DNA of 12,952 bases from an uncultured Clostridium sp. (GTDB lineage: Bacteria > Bacillota > Clostridia > Lachnospirales > Lachnospiraceae), in assembly GCA_902464345.1 (NCBI GenBank), contig CABQJA010000055.1, positions 1-12,952 of the forward strand, written 5' to 3'. Shown here piece after piece: positions 7,480-12,952 of this stretch (position 1 is the stretch's first letter; every line of letters begins with the position of its first letter). The position numbers and the translations under genes were made by a program. Below the pieces are notes generated by a model. It saw only the letters and a list, made by a program, of their open reading frames with translations, was not told where the DNA came from and made no database searches.

Positions 7480-8721
7480 CTATCTGCGCTCCACCAGTTC
7501 TCTGGTGATATCTTCCCATGTCAGTCCCTTTTCTACCATAAGTACCATCATATGATACAAGAAATCTGAAATCTCGTATTTCAGTTCCTCTGCATCCGGA
7601 TTTTTTGCTGCGATCACCATCTCGGTGGCTTCTTCGCCGACCTTTTTCAGAATCTTATCGATTCCCTTGTCAAACAGGTAATTCGTATAAGAACCTTCCT
7701 TCGGATTCTCCTTCCGTTCTGCGATCACATCATAATCTTCTTTTAAAATTGTTAACGGATTCTCATCATTATAATCCTTTTTAACCAGGTTTTTAAAGAA
7801 GCAGGAATAGCTTCCTGTATGACAGGCAGCTCCGATCTGCTCTACCTTTGCCAGAATCGTATCATTATCACAATCCAGACTCAGGGATTTTACATACTGA
7901 TAATGTCCGGATGTCTCACCCTTTAACCACAGTTGCTGTCTGCTGCGGCTGAAATATGTCATCTTTCCGGTCTCAATCGTTTTCTGGAAAGCTTCCTCAT
8001 TCATATAAGCAACCATCAGAACTTCATTTGTCTTATAATCCTGAACCACTACCGGAATCATTCCGTCTGAGTTCAGCTTAAACTCTGAAAACGGAATGGC
8101 CGATACAAATGTATTTACCTGTAATCCATTCTGAATAAATGCCTGCTTCAGCTCCTTGGCCTGTTCTCCGGTTGCTGCTGAAACAACCACACCCTTTACT
8201 CCGGATGCCTTTACAAAATTTCCCAGGAACTGATAATCTTCCATTCCGTCCGGAATATGAACCATAACCGGCAGCTGATCCTGTTCACAGATTGCCTTGA
8301 TCAGATCGAGGTTCTCACCGATCTCCCCATTAATCGCCAGATAGATTTCCCCATATCCGTGTCCTGCCATCTGCGATGCATACTGCTTCAGATCCTTTAC
8401 ATAGTATCCATTCAGCATTCCGGAAATCTTATCTGCTCCAAACCGTCCGACTACCTCCTTGATGACCTCTTCCTTTTCCGTCATCAGGCATACGCTGGTT
8501 GCACCGGCATAAAGCACCTTTTTGACATCCTCAAACCGTTCTGGTGACATTCTGACACTGATCGGGACATCCACGTTTCTGGAAATCTCCTTGATTGTCT
8601 CCAAATCCTGCTCACTCTCATATACAAAATGCAGCTCATCCACACCGGCATGTTCCAGTGCTTCCGCACTTTCTACCGCATTTGCCTGATCGATCATAGC
8701 AATTATCTTTATATAATCCAT
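7480..8721 (-). CDS. hisIE: HisIE (phosphoribosyl-AMP cyclohydrolase / phosphoribosyl-ATP diphosphatase) with N-terminal HisA/HisF-like domain
   Basis: Steps 2 and 3 of histidine synthesis are joined here in one 413-residue chain. HisI occupies about 211-309, with VVVQDYKTNEVLMVAYMNEE, FSRSRQQLWLKGETSGH, the metal-binding DCDND (283-287) and cysteines C300 and C307. HisE occupies about 325-413, with VGEEATEMVIAAK (361-373) and EISDFLYHMMVLM (383-395). Ordinary HisIE proteins are near 200-240 residues. The extra N-terminal 205 residues look like a (beta/alpha)8 half-repeat barrel of the HisA/HisF type: IIAMID with D11, EHAGVDELHFV, VPISVRMSPERFEDVKKVLYAGATSVCLM, GEIYLAING, LPVMV. The glycine-rich phosphate loops and the second catalytic aspartate are not visible. 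The start has AGGAGG overlapping the hisB stop, so coupling is likely. HisIE function is firm; the role of the extra domain is open. Confidence 0.95.
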   Translation of the reverse strand: MDYIKIIAMIDQANAVESAEALEHAGVDELHFVYESEQDLETIKEISRNVDVPISVRMSPERFEDVKKVLYAGATSVCLMTEKEEVIKEVVGRFGADKISGMLNGYYVKDLKQYASQMAGHGYGEIYLAINGEIGENLDLIKAICEQDQLPVMVHIPDGMEDYQFLGNFVKASGVKGVVVSAATGEQAKELKQAFIQNGLQVNTFVSAIPFSEFKLNSDGMIPVVVQDYKTNEVLMVAYMNEEAFQKTIETGKMTYFSRSRQQLWLKGETSGHYQYVKSLSLDCDNDTILAKVEQIGAACHTGSYSCFFKNLVKKDYNDENPLTILKEDYDVIAERKENPKEGSYTNYLFDKGIDKILKKVGEEATEMVIAAKNPDAEELKYEISDFLYHMMVLMVEKGLTWEDITRELVERR

Positions 8722-8730
8722 AACAGCCTC

Positions 8731-9321
8731 CTATATTGTACCCTTGGTCGATAATACATCCGTAATACGGATATCATATGAAGACGCTTCATCCAGAGCC
8801 TTCGCAAATGCTTTGAATGTAGCTTCAATAATATGATGATTATTGCTGCCATGAATTTCTTTAATATGAAGATTCATTCCTGCTGCATAAGAGATTGCAT
8901 AGAAAAATTCCCGTACCATCTCTGTATCAAAATATCCTACCTGATCTACTGTAAATGTCTCATCAAATACCAGATACGGACGTCCGCTTAAATCAATCGC
9001 ACAAAGTACCAGAGTTTCATCCATCGGAAGCATAACGGAACCATATCGTTTGATTCCCTTCTTATCTCCCAGTGCCTTTCGAATCGCCATTCCCAGTGTG
9101 ATTCCGGTATCCTCGATCGTGTGATGCGAATCCACATACAGATCTCCCTTTACAGACACATTCAGATCAAACAATCCATGTCTTGCAAAGCTGTTTAACA
9201 TATGATCAAAAAATCCGATTCCGGTGTCGATCGTTGTCACACCGGTTCCGTCCATATTAAAATCAATCTTGATATCTGTCTCATTTGTCTTCCTGCTCAC
9301 AGAAGATTTCCGACTTGCCAT
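8731..9321 (-). CDS. hisB: imidazoleglycerol-phosphate dehydratase
   Basis: HisB removes water from imidazoleglycerol phosphate to give imidazole acetol phosphate, using a di-manganese centre. The protein is 196 residues, the size of the stand-alone dehydratase, with no phosphatase domain; histidinol phosphatase must be encoded elsewhere. Metal-binding motifs are intact: GIGFFDHML (34-42), DSHHTIEDTGI (64-74) and NNHHIIEATFKAFAKAL (160-176). The C-terminus VLSTKGTI is typical. The ATG at 9321 has an AAAGGAGGA site. It lies 50 nt after hisD and 9 nt before hisIE. Nothing looks damaged. Confidence 0.97.
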   Translation of the reverse strand: MASRKSSVSRKTNETDIKIDFNMDGTGVTTIDTGIGFFDHMLNSFARHGLFDLNVSVKGDLYVDSHHTIEDTGITLGMAIRKALGDKKGIKRYGSVMLPMDETLVLCAIDLSGRPYLVFDETFTVDQVGYFDTEMVREFFYAISYAAGMNLHIKEIHGSNNHHIIEATFKAFAKALDEASSYDIRITDVLSTKGTI

Positions 9322-9371
9322 CTGTCTCCTCCTTTATCCTAACCCTTTCATAAACCTCTCATCTATGGTCT

Positions 9372-10667
9372 TTACTTTCCGTCAAATCTGACCCGGATAG
9401 AATTGGCATGTGCTGTCAGCTGTTCAGATTCTGCAAATGCGATAATATCCTTATGAATCGGTTCCAGAGCTTCTCTTGAATAATATATGATGCTTGATTT
9501 CTTAATGAAGTCATCAACACCCAGTGGTGAGAAGAACTTTGCGGTTCCGTTTGTCGGTAATACATGGTTCGGTCCCGCGAAATAATCACCAAGCGGCTCC
9601 GAGCTGTACTCACCCATAAAGATAGCGCCTGCGTTCTGAACCTTTGTCATAACCTCAAACGGATTCTTCGTCACAATCTCCAGATGCTCAGATGCGATCT
9701 GATTTACTGCATCCAGTGCATCCTCCATGGAGTCAGCCACAAGCATATATCCGAAATTCTCCAGAGACTTGGTGATAATGTCCTTTCTGGATAATTCCTT
9801 TACAAACTGATCAACCTCTACAGATACCTGATCTGCAAGAGCTTCACTGGTGGTTACCAGAATTGCACTTGCCAGCTCATCATGCTCTGCCTGCGACAGT
9901 AAATCCGCAGCCACATATCTTGGATTGGCCGTCTCATCTGCCAGTACCAGGATCTCGCTCGGCCCTGCGATAGAATCAATTCCTACAAATCCGTTTACGG
10001 CTTTCTTCGCCAATGCTACGAAAATATTACCCGGACCCACAATCTTATCTACCCGCGGTATCGTTGCGGTTCCATAAGCCAGCGCCGCAATTGCCTGTGC
10101 ACCGCCGACCTTATAGATCACATCAACGCCCGCCTCACAGGCTGCCACCAATGTGGTTGCACATACCTTGCCTTCCGCATTGCAAGGAGTTGTCATCACA
10201 ATACTTCCGACACCTGCAACCTTAGCCGGAACAATGTTCATTAAAACAGAAGACGGATAAACAGCTTTACCACCCGGTACATACACACCGACCTTGCTTA
10301 AGGCAGTTACCTTCTGACCGAGAATGGTTCCGTTCGGCTTGGAATCAAACCAGCTGTACTGCTTCTGCTTTTCATGATATTCCCGGATATTTACTAATGC
10401 CTTCCGAATGACATTTAACAGATCTGCCGGCACTTCCTTATATGCCGCCTCAATCTCTTCCTTCGTTACCTGCATCGTCTCCGGTGTCAGAACCGCATGA
10501 TCAAACTTCTCCGTATAAGCCAATACTGCCTGATCCCCGTTCTTCGCCACGTCATCTACGATGGCCTGTACAGTCTCTGCATAATTTCCGTAATTGTTCG
10601 GGCTTCTTTTTAACAAATCATTTAAAATATTTTTCTTTGTTTCTTCTGTCAGTTTTACCTTACGCAT
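9372..10667 (-). CDS. hisD: histidinol dehydrogenase
   Basis: HisD carries out the last two steps, oxidising L-histidinol to L-histidine with two NAD+ and a zinc ion. Family landmarks are VGVYVPGGKAVYPSSVLMN (126-144), GPGNIFVALAKK (211-222), AGPSEILVLAD (234-244), and the zinc/catalytic residues: Q259 and H262 in SQAEHDEL, E327 and H328 in ASEHLEI, D361 in LGDYFAGPNHVLPT, H420 in AHANSIRVRF. These positions agree with the well-studied enterobacterial enzyme to within one residue. The start is placed at ATG 10667, because AGGAGG at 10674-10679 lies six bases before it. An in-frame ATG at 10685 would put the ribosome binding site inside the gene and add six residues. The result is 431 residues, a normal length. 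It lies 25 nt after hisG. Confidence 0.97.
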   Translation of the reverse strand: MRKVKLTEETKKNILNDLLKRSPNNYGNYAETVQAIVDDVAKNGDQAVLAYTEKFDHAVLTPETMQVTKEEIEAAYKEVPADLLNVIRKALVNIREYHEKQKQYSWFDSKPNGTILGQKVTALSKVGVYVPGGKAVYPSSVLMNIVPAKVAGVGSIVMTTPCNAEGKVCATTLVAACEAGVDVIYKVGGAQAIAALAYGTATIPRVDKIVGPGNIFVALAKKAVNGFVGIDSIAGPSEILVLADETANPRYVAADLLSQAEHDELASAILVTTSEALADQVSVEVDQFVKELSRKDIITKSLENFGYMLVADSMEDALDAVNQIASEHLEIVTKNPFEVMTKVQNAGAIFMGEYSSEPLGDYFAGPNHVLPTNGTAKFFSPLGVDDFIKKSSIIYYSREALEPIHKDIIAFAESEQLTAHANSIRVRFDGK

Positions 10668-10692
10668 CTTCTGCCTCCTAAGCAATTCTGCT

Positions 10693-11334
10693 TTATTTTG
10701 AAATCAATTCGTTCAGATCATTTAAAAGTGTCCGGATTCTCTGGTGCTCCATCTTCAGACTCACCTGATTTACAACGATTCTAGCTGATAACGGACAGAT
10801 CTCTTCCAGTACCTCCAGACCGTTTTCCCGAAGTGTAGTTCCGGTCTCTACAATATCTACGATCACTTCTGACAAGCCGACGATCGGTGCCAGCTCTACA
10901 GAACCGTTTAATTTTACAATCTCCACGGTCTGATTCTTCTGGCTGTGGAAATAATCCTTTGCAATGTTCGGATATTTGGTTGCCACACGGATAATCTCAT
11001 TCTTTTTTAACAGCTCCTTCGCAGAAGCCGGTCCGCATACACACATTCTGCACTTTCCAAGGTTCAGATCCATAACCTCATACAGATTTCTGCCTTCCTC
11101 CAGAATGGTATCCTTGCCTACCACACCGATATCTGCCGCACCGTATTCTACATAGGTCGGCACATCCGAAGCCTTTGCCAGAAAGAACTTCACCTTCAGA
11201 TCTTCATTTACAAATAACAGTTTCCGGGTATCCGGATCCTTCATTTCCTCACAGGTGATTCCGACCTGCTCCAGTAATCCCAATGTCTGCTTTGCCAAAC
11301 GCCCTTTTGCAAGAGCAAATGTTAAATATCTCAT
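10693..11334 (-). CDS. hisG: ATP phosphoribosyltransferase catalytic subunit, short form
   Basis: HisG joins ATP and PRPP to begin histidine synthesis and is the main feedback control point. At 213 residues this is the short form, which lacks the C-terminal regulatory domain and needs HisZ; hisZ lies immediately upstream. Motifs are LTFALAKGRLAK (4-15), YGAADIGVVGKDTILEE (64-80), KLNGSVELAPIVGLSEVIVD (141-160) and the PRPP-binding IVETGTTLRENGLEVL (161-176). The start is placed at ATG 11334, seven bases after GGAGGA (11342-11347). That gives MRYLTFALAKGRLAK, the usual short-form N-terminus. An in-frame ATG at 11367 would overlap hisZ and add eleven residues of low conservation. The gap to hisZ is 16 nt. 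Confidence 0.97.
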   Translation of the reverse strand: MRYLTFALAKGRLAKQTLGLLEQVGITCEEMKDPDTRKLLFVNEDLKVKFFLAKASDVPTYVEYGAADIGVVGKDTILEEGRNLYEVMDLNLGKCRMCVCGPASAKELLKKNEIIRVATKYPNIAKDYFHSQKNQTVEIVKLNGSVELAPIVGLSEVIVDIVETGTTLRENGLEVLEEICPLSARIVVNQVSLKMEHQRIRTLLNDLNELISK

Positions 11335-11350
11335 CCTTTTATCCTCCAGC

Positions 11351-12568
11351 CTATTCCCTGCATTCAAACGTATGCTGTCCTGCCTGATCCAGATAGATCA
11401 GTGTCTCAAAATGCTCTCTCTTGGCATATGCCTTGTATTCGTCCAGGGTCTTCTTCTGTGACATCCGGATCAGTTCTACCTTACGTCCCTCTTTTCGCAT
11501 ATTGGCACCGAGTTCAACCGCCTTCTGCTGGCAGTCACGCTGATACAGGATCACAATATCCTGTTCCTCGATCGCGACCTCGATCTTCTGTCTGCTGATC
11601 GCGTTCATCAGCTCATCAATCACAAACGCAAATCCGATTGCCGGAGCCTCTTTTCCGTACTGACGAAGTAATGCATTATAACGGCCGCCGCGTACGATTG
11701 CCGCACCGGTTCCGTAAGTATAACCCTTAAATAAGATTCCGGTATAATATTTGAAATCACTCAGCATACTCAGATCGAAGCTGATATGCTCCTCGCAATG
11801 ATAAAATGCCAATGCCTGATATACTTTCTGAAGACGATCCAGTGCTTCCAGAGAGCGGCGGTTCTGAACCAGCTTCTGTGCCTGCTCCAGCATATCCACT
11901 CCTCCGAACAGATGCTCAAAGGATACCAGCACCTGCTTCAAATGCTCTGAAATATTCAGCTGCTTTACATATTCCTGTAATCCAAAGAAATTCTTGTTCT
12001 GAATATATGCCCGGATATGGGTCTCTTCTTCCGTACTTAAACCTGCTTCCTCAATCACACCCTTAAAGAAATCAATATCTCCGACCTCCACCTGAAATTC
12101 CTCAAGTCCGGATGCCTGAATACAATCAACCACGGTTGCCAGAATCTCTGCGTCTGCAGCCGAGCTGTCATCATTCACCAGCTCTCCGCCAACCTGTGTT
12201 ACCTCACATAATTTTCCCTGATGGCTGATCTTATTTGTAAAAGTATTGCCCTCGTAGCAAAGGCGGATCGGTAAGTCCTCCGTCTCATAATACTTTGCCA
12301 CACATCTTGCAATACTCGGTGTAATATCCGGTCGTAATACCAGGGTGTTATTGTCCCGATCAAAGAATTTAAACATCTCATTGGATGGTGCCGAACCTTT
12401 TTCCTTGCTGAAAATATCAAAATACTCAAAGGTCGGTGTCTGAATGTCCCGATAACTATATAATTCTAACACATGATGGAGTTCACTCATGACCTTTCGC
12501 TTTCTCTTATACTCGCTGTCATAAATGTCACGTACTCCGTCCGGAGTATGTAATAATTTTTCTTCCAT
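11351..12568 (-). CDS. hisZ: ATP phosphoribosyltransferase regulatory subunit (HisRS-like)
   Basis: HisZ is a histidyl-tRNA synthetase paralogue that no longer charges tRNA. It binds short HisG to form the active, histidine-inhibited hetero-oligomer. The 405-residue protein has the class II fold: TPDGVRDIYDSEYKRKRKV (8-26), TPTFEYFDIFSKEKG (44-58), LRPDITPSIARCVAKYY (78-94), YEGNTFTN (105-112), YYTGILFKGYTYG (274-286), GGRYNALLRQYG (294-305) and AIGFAFVIDEL (310-320). Residues about 330-405 resemble a reduced anticodon-binding-type domain. Pairing with short hisG 16 nt downstream makes HisZ, rather than HisS, the clear call. The ATG has an AGGAGA site (12575-12580). It is the first gene of the block and follows a long repeat-containing leader. 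Confidence 0.96.
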   Translation of the reverse strand: MEEKLLHTPDGVRDIYDSEYKRKRKVMSELHHVLELYSYRDIQTPTFEYFDIFSKEKGSAPSNEMFKFFDRDNNTLVLRPDITPSIARCVAKYYETEDLPIRLCYEGNTFTNKISHQGKLCEVTQVGGELVNDDSSAADAEILATVVDCIQASGLEEFQVEVGDIDFFKGVIEEAGLSTEEETHIRAYIQNKNFFGLQEYVKQLNISEHLKQVLVSFEHLFGGVDMLEQAQKLVQNRRSLEALDRLQKVYQALAFYHCEEHISFDLSMLSDFKYYTGILFKGYTYGTGAAIVRGGRYNALLRQYGKEAPAIGFAFVIDELMNAISRQKIEVAIEEQDIVILYQRDCQQKAVELGANMRKEGRKVELIRMSQKKTLDEYKAYAKREHFETLIYLDQAGQHTFECRE

Positions 12569-12587
12569 CTGCGTTCTCCTTCACTTT

Positions 12588-12624
12588 AATAATAAAATGC
12601 CAAGCACTTCGTTCCTCGTGCTCG
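12588..12624 (-). terminator. candidate weak attenuator hairpin upstream of hisZ
   Basis: On the minus strand CGAGCAC (12618-12624) can pair with GTGCTTG (12601-12607), one pair being G-T, around a ten-base loop. After four bases a T-rich run TTTTATTATT follows (12597-12588). This is the shape of an intrinsic terminator about 20 bases before the hisZ ATG. The stem has only seven pairs and the T-run is interrupted and offset, so it would be weak. The same hairpin in the upstream repeat copy lacks the T-run. Control by this site is inference. Confidence 0.25.
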
Positions 12625-12703
12625 CGGGCTATCACCCTATAAAAACATGCATCTTCGCGACTCCTGCCATGCTACGCATGCCGTCGTCGTTTGCTGTATG
12701 TTT
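12596..12703 (-). repeat. leader-proximal structured direct repeat, copy B (nearest hisZ)
   Basis: This 108-bp element is repeated at 12720-12827 with three mismatches (12622, 12657 and 12674 against 12746, 12781 and 12798), an exact 124-bp offset and no indels. On the minus strand it can fold into nested stems: outer AAACAT/ATGTTT (12698-12703 with 12643-12648), inner CATGC/GCATG (12676-12680 with 12668-12672), a GGG/CCC hairpin, and CGAGCAC/GTGCTTG (12618-12624 with 12601-12607). A tiny frame MHVFIG (12632-12652) sits behind AGGAG. Its higher local GC contrasts with the flanking AT-rich bases, suggesting a dispersed intergenic element. No transposase or clear terminal inverted repeats are seen. 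Confidence 0.93.
12632..12652 (-). other. candidate leader micro-ORF in repeat copy B (6 codons)
   Basis: On the minus strand AGGAG (12661-12665) is followed after eight bases by ATG and six sense codons reading MHVFIG, then adjacent TGA and TAG stops. The two stops sit in the loop of the GGG/CCC hairpin. The same arrangement occurs in copy A. A single histidine codon is far short of a classical histidine leader peptide. Chance occurrence inside a repeat is a real possibility, so this is a candidate only. Confidence 0.2.
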
Positions 12704-12719
12704 GCGATATGTCAGCCGC

Positions 12720-12827
12720 AATGCCAAGCACTTCGTTCCTCGTGCCCGCGGGCTATCACCCTATAAAAACATGCATCTTCACGACTCCTGCCATGCTGCG
12801 CATGCCGTCGTCGTTTGCTGTATGTTT
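12720..12827 (-). repeat. leader-distal structured direct repeat, copy A (nearest promoter)
   Basis: This is the second copy of the 108-bp element at 12596-12703, separated from it by a 16-bp spacer (12704-12719). Its outer stem can extend to eight perfect pairs, AAAAACAT with ATGTTTTT (12822-12829 with 12765-12772). The ACGAC/GTCGT helix (12807-12811 or 12810-12814 with 12781-12785) is complete here but loses its terminal pair in copy B. The difference at 12746 keeps its helix by swapping an A-U for a G-U pair, and that at 12798 lies in a three-base loop. Because the promoter is at 12854-12881, both copies should be transcribed as part of the hisZ leader. Confidence 0.93.
12756..12776 (-). 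other. candidate leader micro-ORF in repeat copy A (6 codons)
   Basis: This matches the micro-ORF in copy B: AGGAG at 12785-12789, an eight-base gap, ATG at 12776, MHVFIG, then TGA-TAG. In this copy the frame also stays open upstream to an ATG at 12833, giving 25 residues (12756-12833). That longer version has no ribosome binding site and starts within the 5' hairpin. Translation is unproven. Confidence 0.2.
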
Positions 12828-12828
12828 T

Positions 12829-12844
12829 TGCATTGCTCAATGCA
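12829..12844 (-). other. perfect 5'-end hairpin of the predicted hisZ transcript
   Basis: On the minus strand TGCATT and AATGCA pair perfectly around the four-base loop GAGC. With a predicted start near 12847, the hairpin sits within a few bases of the transcript 5' end. Such a structure could protect the RNA from 5'-end-dependent decay. An analogous TTGCG/CGCAA pair can form in the spacer just before copy B. Confidence 0.45.
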
Positions 12845-12853
12845 TTCGCGTAT

Positions 12854-12881
12854 ATTATACCACATTTTGGGGGTTTGACAA
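12854..12881 (-). promoter_or_regulatory. sigma-A-like promoter of the his block (extended -10)
   Basis: On the minus strand the -35 box is TTGTCA (12876-12881), one base from consensus. A 16-bp spacer leads to a perfect TATAAT (12854-12859), and TGG immediately before it gives an extended -10. It lies 18 bases after the stop of the upstream gene fragment and points at hisZ. The predicted start is near 12847, leaving a leader of about 280 nt. This is the strongest promoter match in the window and is likely to drive the his genes and perhaps those beyond. Confidence 0.85.
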
Positions 12882-12899
12882 GTTTTTATAGACGGAGTC

Positions 12900-12952
12900 T
12901 TATTTTATGATATAGGAGAATACTTCGATTTCTTCAAATCCCAATGCACGGA
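12900..12952 (-). CDS. C-terminal end of an upstream gene, unidentified (cut by window edge)
   Basis: One minus-strand frame stays open from the window edge to a TAA at 12900-12902 and reads RALGFEEIEVFSYIIK. The alternation of hydrophobic and charged residues looks like a closing beta-strand of a folded protein. The stop lies just before the hisZ promoter, as expected for a neighbouring gene. Another minus-strand frame is also open to a stop at about 12905, so the choice rests on the residue pattern. Sixteen residues are too few to name a family. Similar strands end some SAM-dependent methyltransferases, but that is only a guess. Confidence 0.45.
   Translation of the reverse strand, partial: RALGFEEIEVFSYIIK

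Noticed and set aside
12735..12765. T-box motif (AGGGTGATAGCCCGCG resembles AGGGTGGNACCGCG)
   Set aside because: It has an altered and longer core, occurs twice inside a repeat, and lacks the specifier stem and the usual antiterminator partner.
12596..12827. CRISPR array
   Set aside because: There are only two copies, the repeat is 108 bp and the gap 16 bp, the reverse of a repeat-spacer pattern, and no cas genes are nearby.
12525..12878. Plus-strand open frame of 117 codons across the his leader, with an internal repeated peptide
   Set aside because: It is made by the tandem DNA repeat, read in two different frames. It overlaps the hisZ start and promoter, has no good ribosome binding site and has a cysteine/histidine-rich composition unlike a folded protein.
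12890..12900. Terminator for the upstream gene fragment (AGAC/GTCT hairpin)
   Set aside because: It has only four base pairs, and no T-run follows on the minus strand.
12875..12903. Plus-strand promoter with perfect TTGACA at 12875-12880
   Set aside because: The hexamer 17 bp downstream (TCTTAT) is a poor -10 and no plausible plus-strand gene follows. The TTGACA mostly overlaps the complement of the minus-strand -35.

Overview
The window reads as a stretch of a Clostridia chromosome, most likely Lachnospiraceae. The evidence is strong GGAGG-type ribosome binding sites, short-form HisG paired with HisZ, moderate GC and AT-rich sigma-A promoters with extended -10 boxes. The genus is not resolved. 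Every supported gene is on the minus strand, so transcription runs from high to low coordinates.

Right end (12952 to 12569): the last 16 codons of an unidentified upstream gene, then a strong sigma-A-like promoter (-35 at 12876-12881, extended -10 at 12854-12859). A leader of about 280 nt follows, built from two direct-repeat copies of a 108-bp element (period 124 bp, 3 mismatches). Each copy can fold into nested hairpins and carries a tiny Shine-Dalgarno-preceded reading frame. No T-box motif is present.

Histidine block (12568 to 7480): hisZ, hisG, hisD, hisB and a three-domain HisIE, separated by 9-50 nt. HisZ and HisG together make the first enzyme. HisIE does steps 2 and 3, HisB dehydrates imidazoleglycerol phosphate, and HisD makes histidine. 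hisA, hisF, hisH and hisC are missing from the window. HisIE carries an unusual N-terminal, apparently degenerate HisA/HisF-like barrel.

Middle (7431 to 4603): a 52-residue single-pass membrane protein that could not be identified, then alaS (alanyl-tRNA synthetase) starting at a GTG.

Envelope block (4593 to 298): a CapA/PGA_cap-type metallophosphatase-like protein, an AlgX/AlgJ-like (SGNH) extracytoplasmic protein and an AlgI-like MBOAT acyltransferase, tightly packed. The last two form the usual two-component set for O-acylating an exported polymer. Nothing resembling an intrinsic terminator was seen between hisZ and the MBOAT gene, so one long mixed transcript is possible.

Left end (297 to 1): a separate extended -10 promoter overlaps the region just after the MBOAT stop. 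A roughly 100-nt leader with two nested helices follows, then the first 49 codons of rpsB (ribosomal protein S2), cut by the window edge.

Three start codons (alaS, hisD, hisG) are placed downstream of the longest possible open frame, because the ribosome binding site and the family N-terminus both support the shorter version. The most unusual items are the duplicated structured leader in front of hisZ, the HisA/HisF-like domain fused to HisIE, and the membrane microprotein before alaS.
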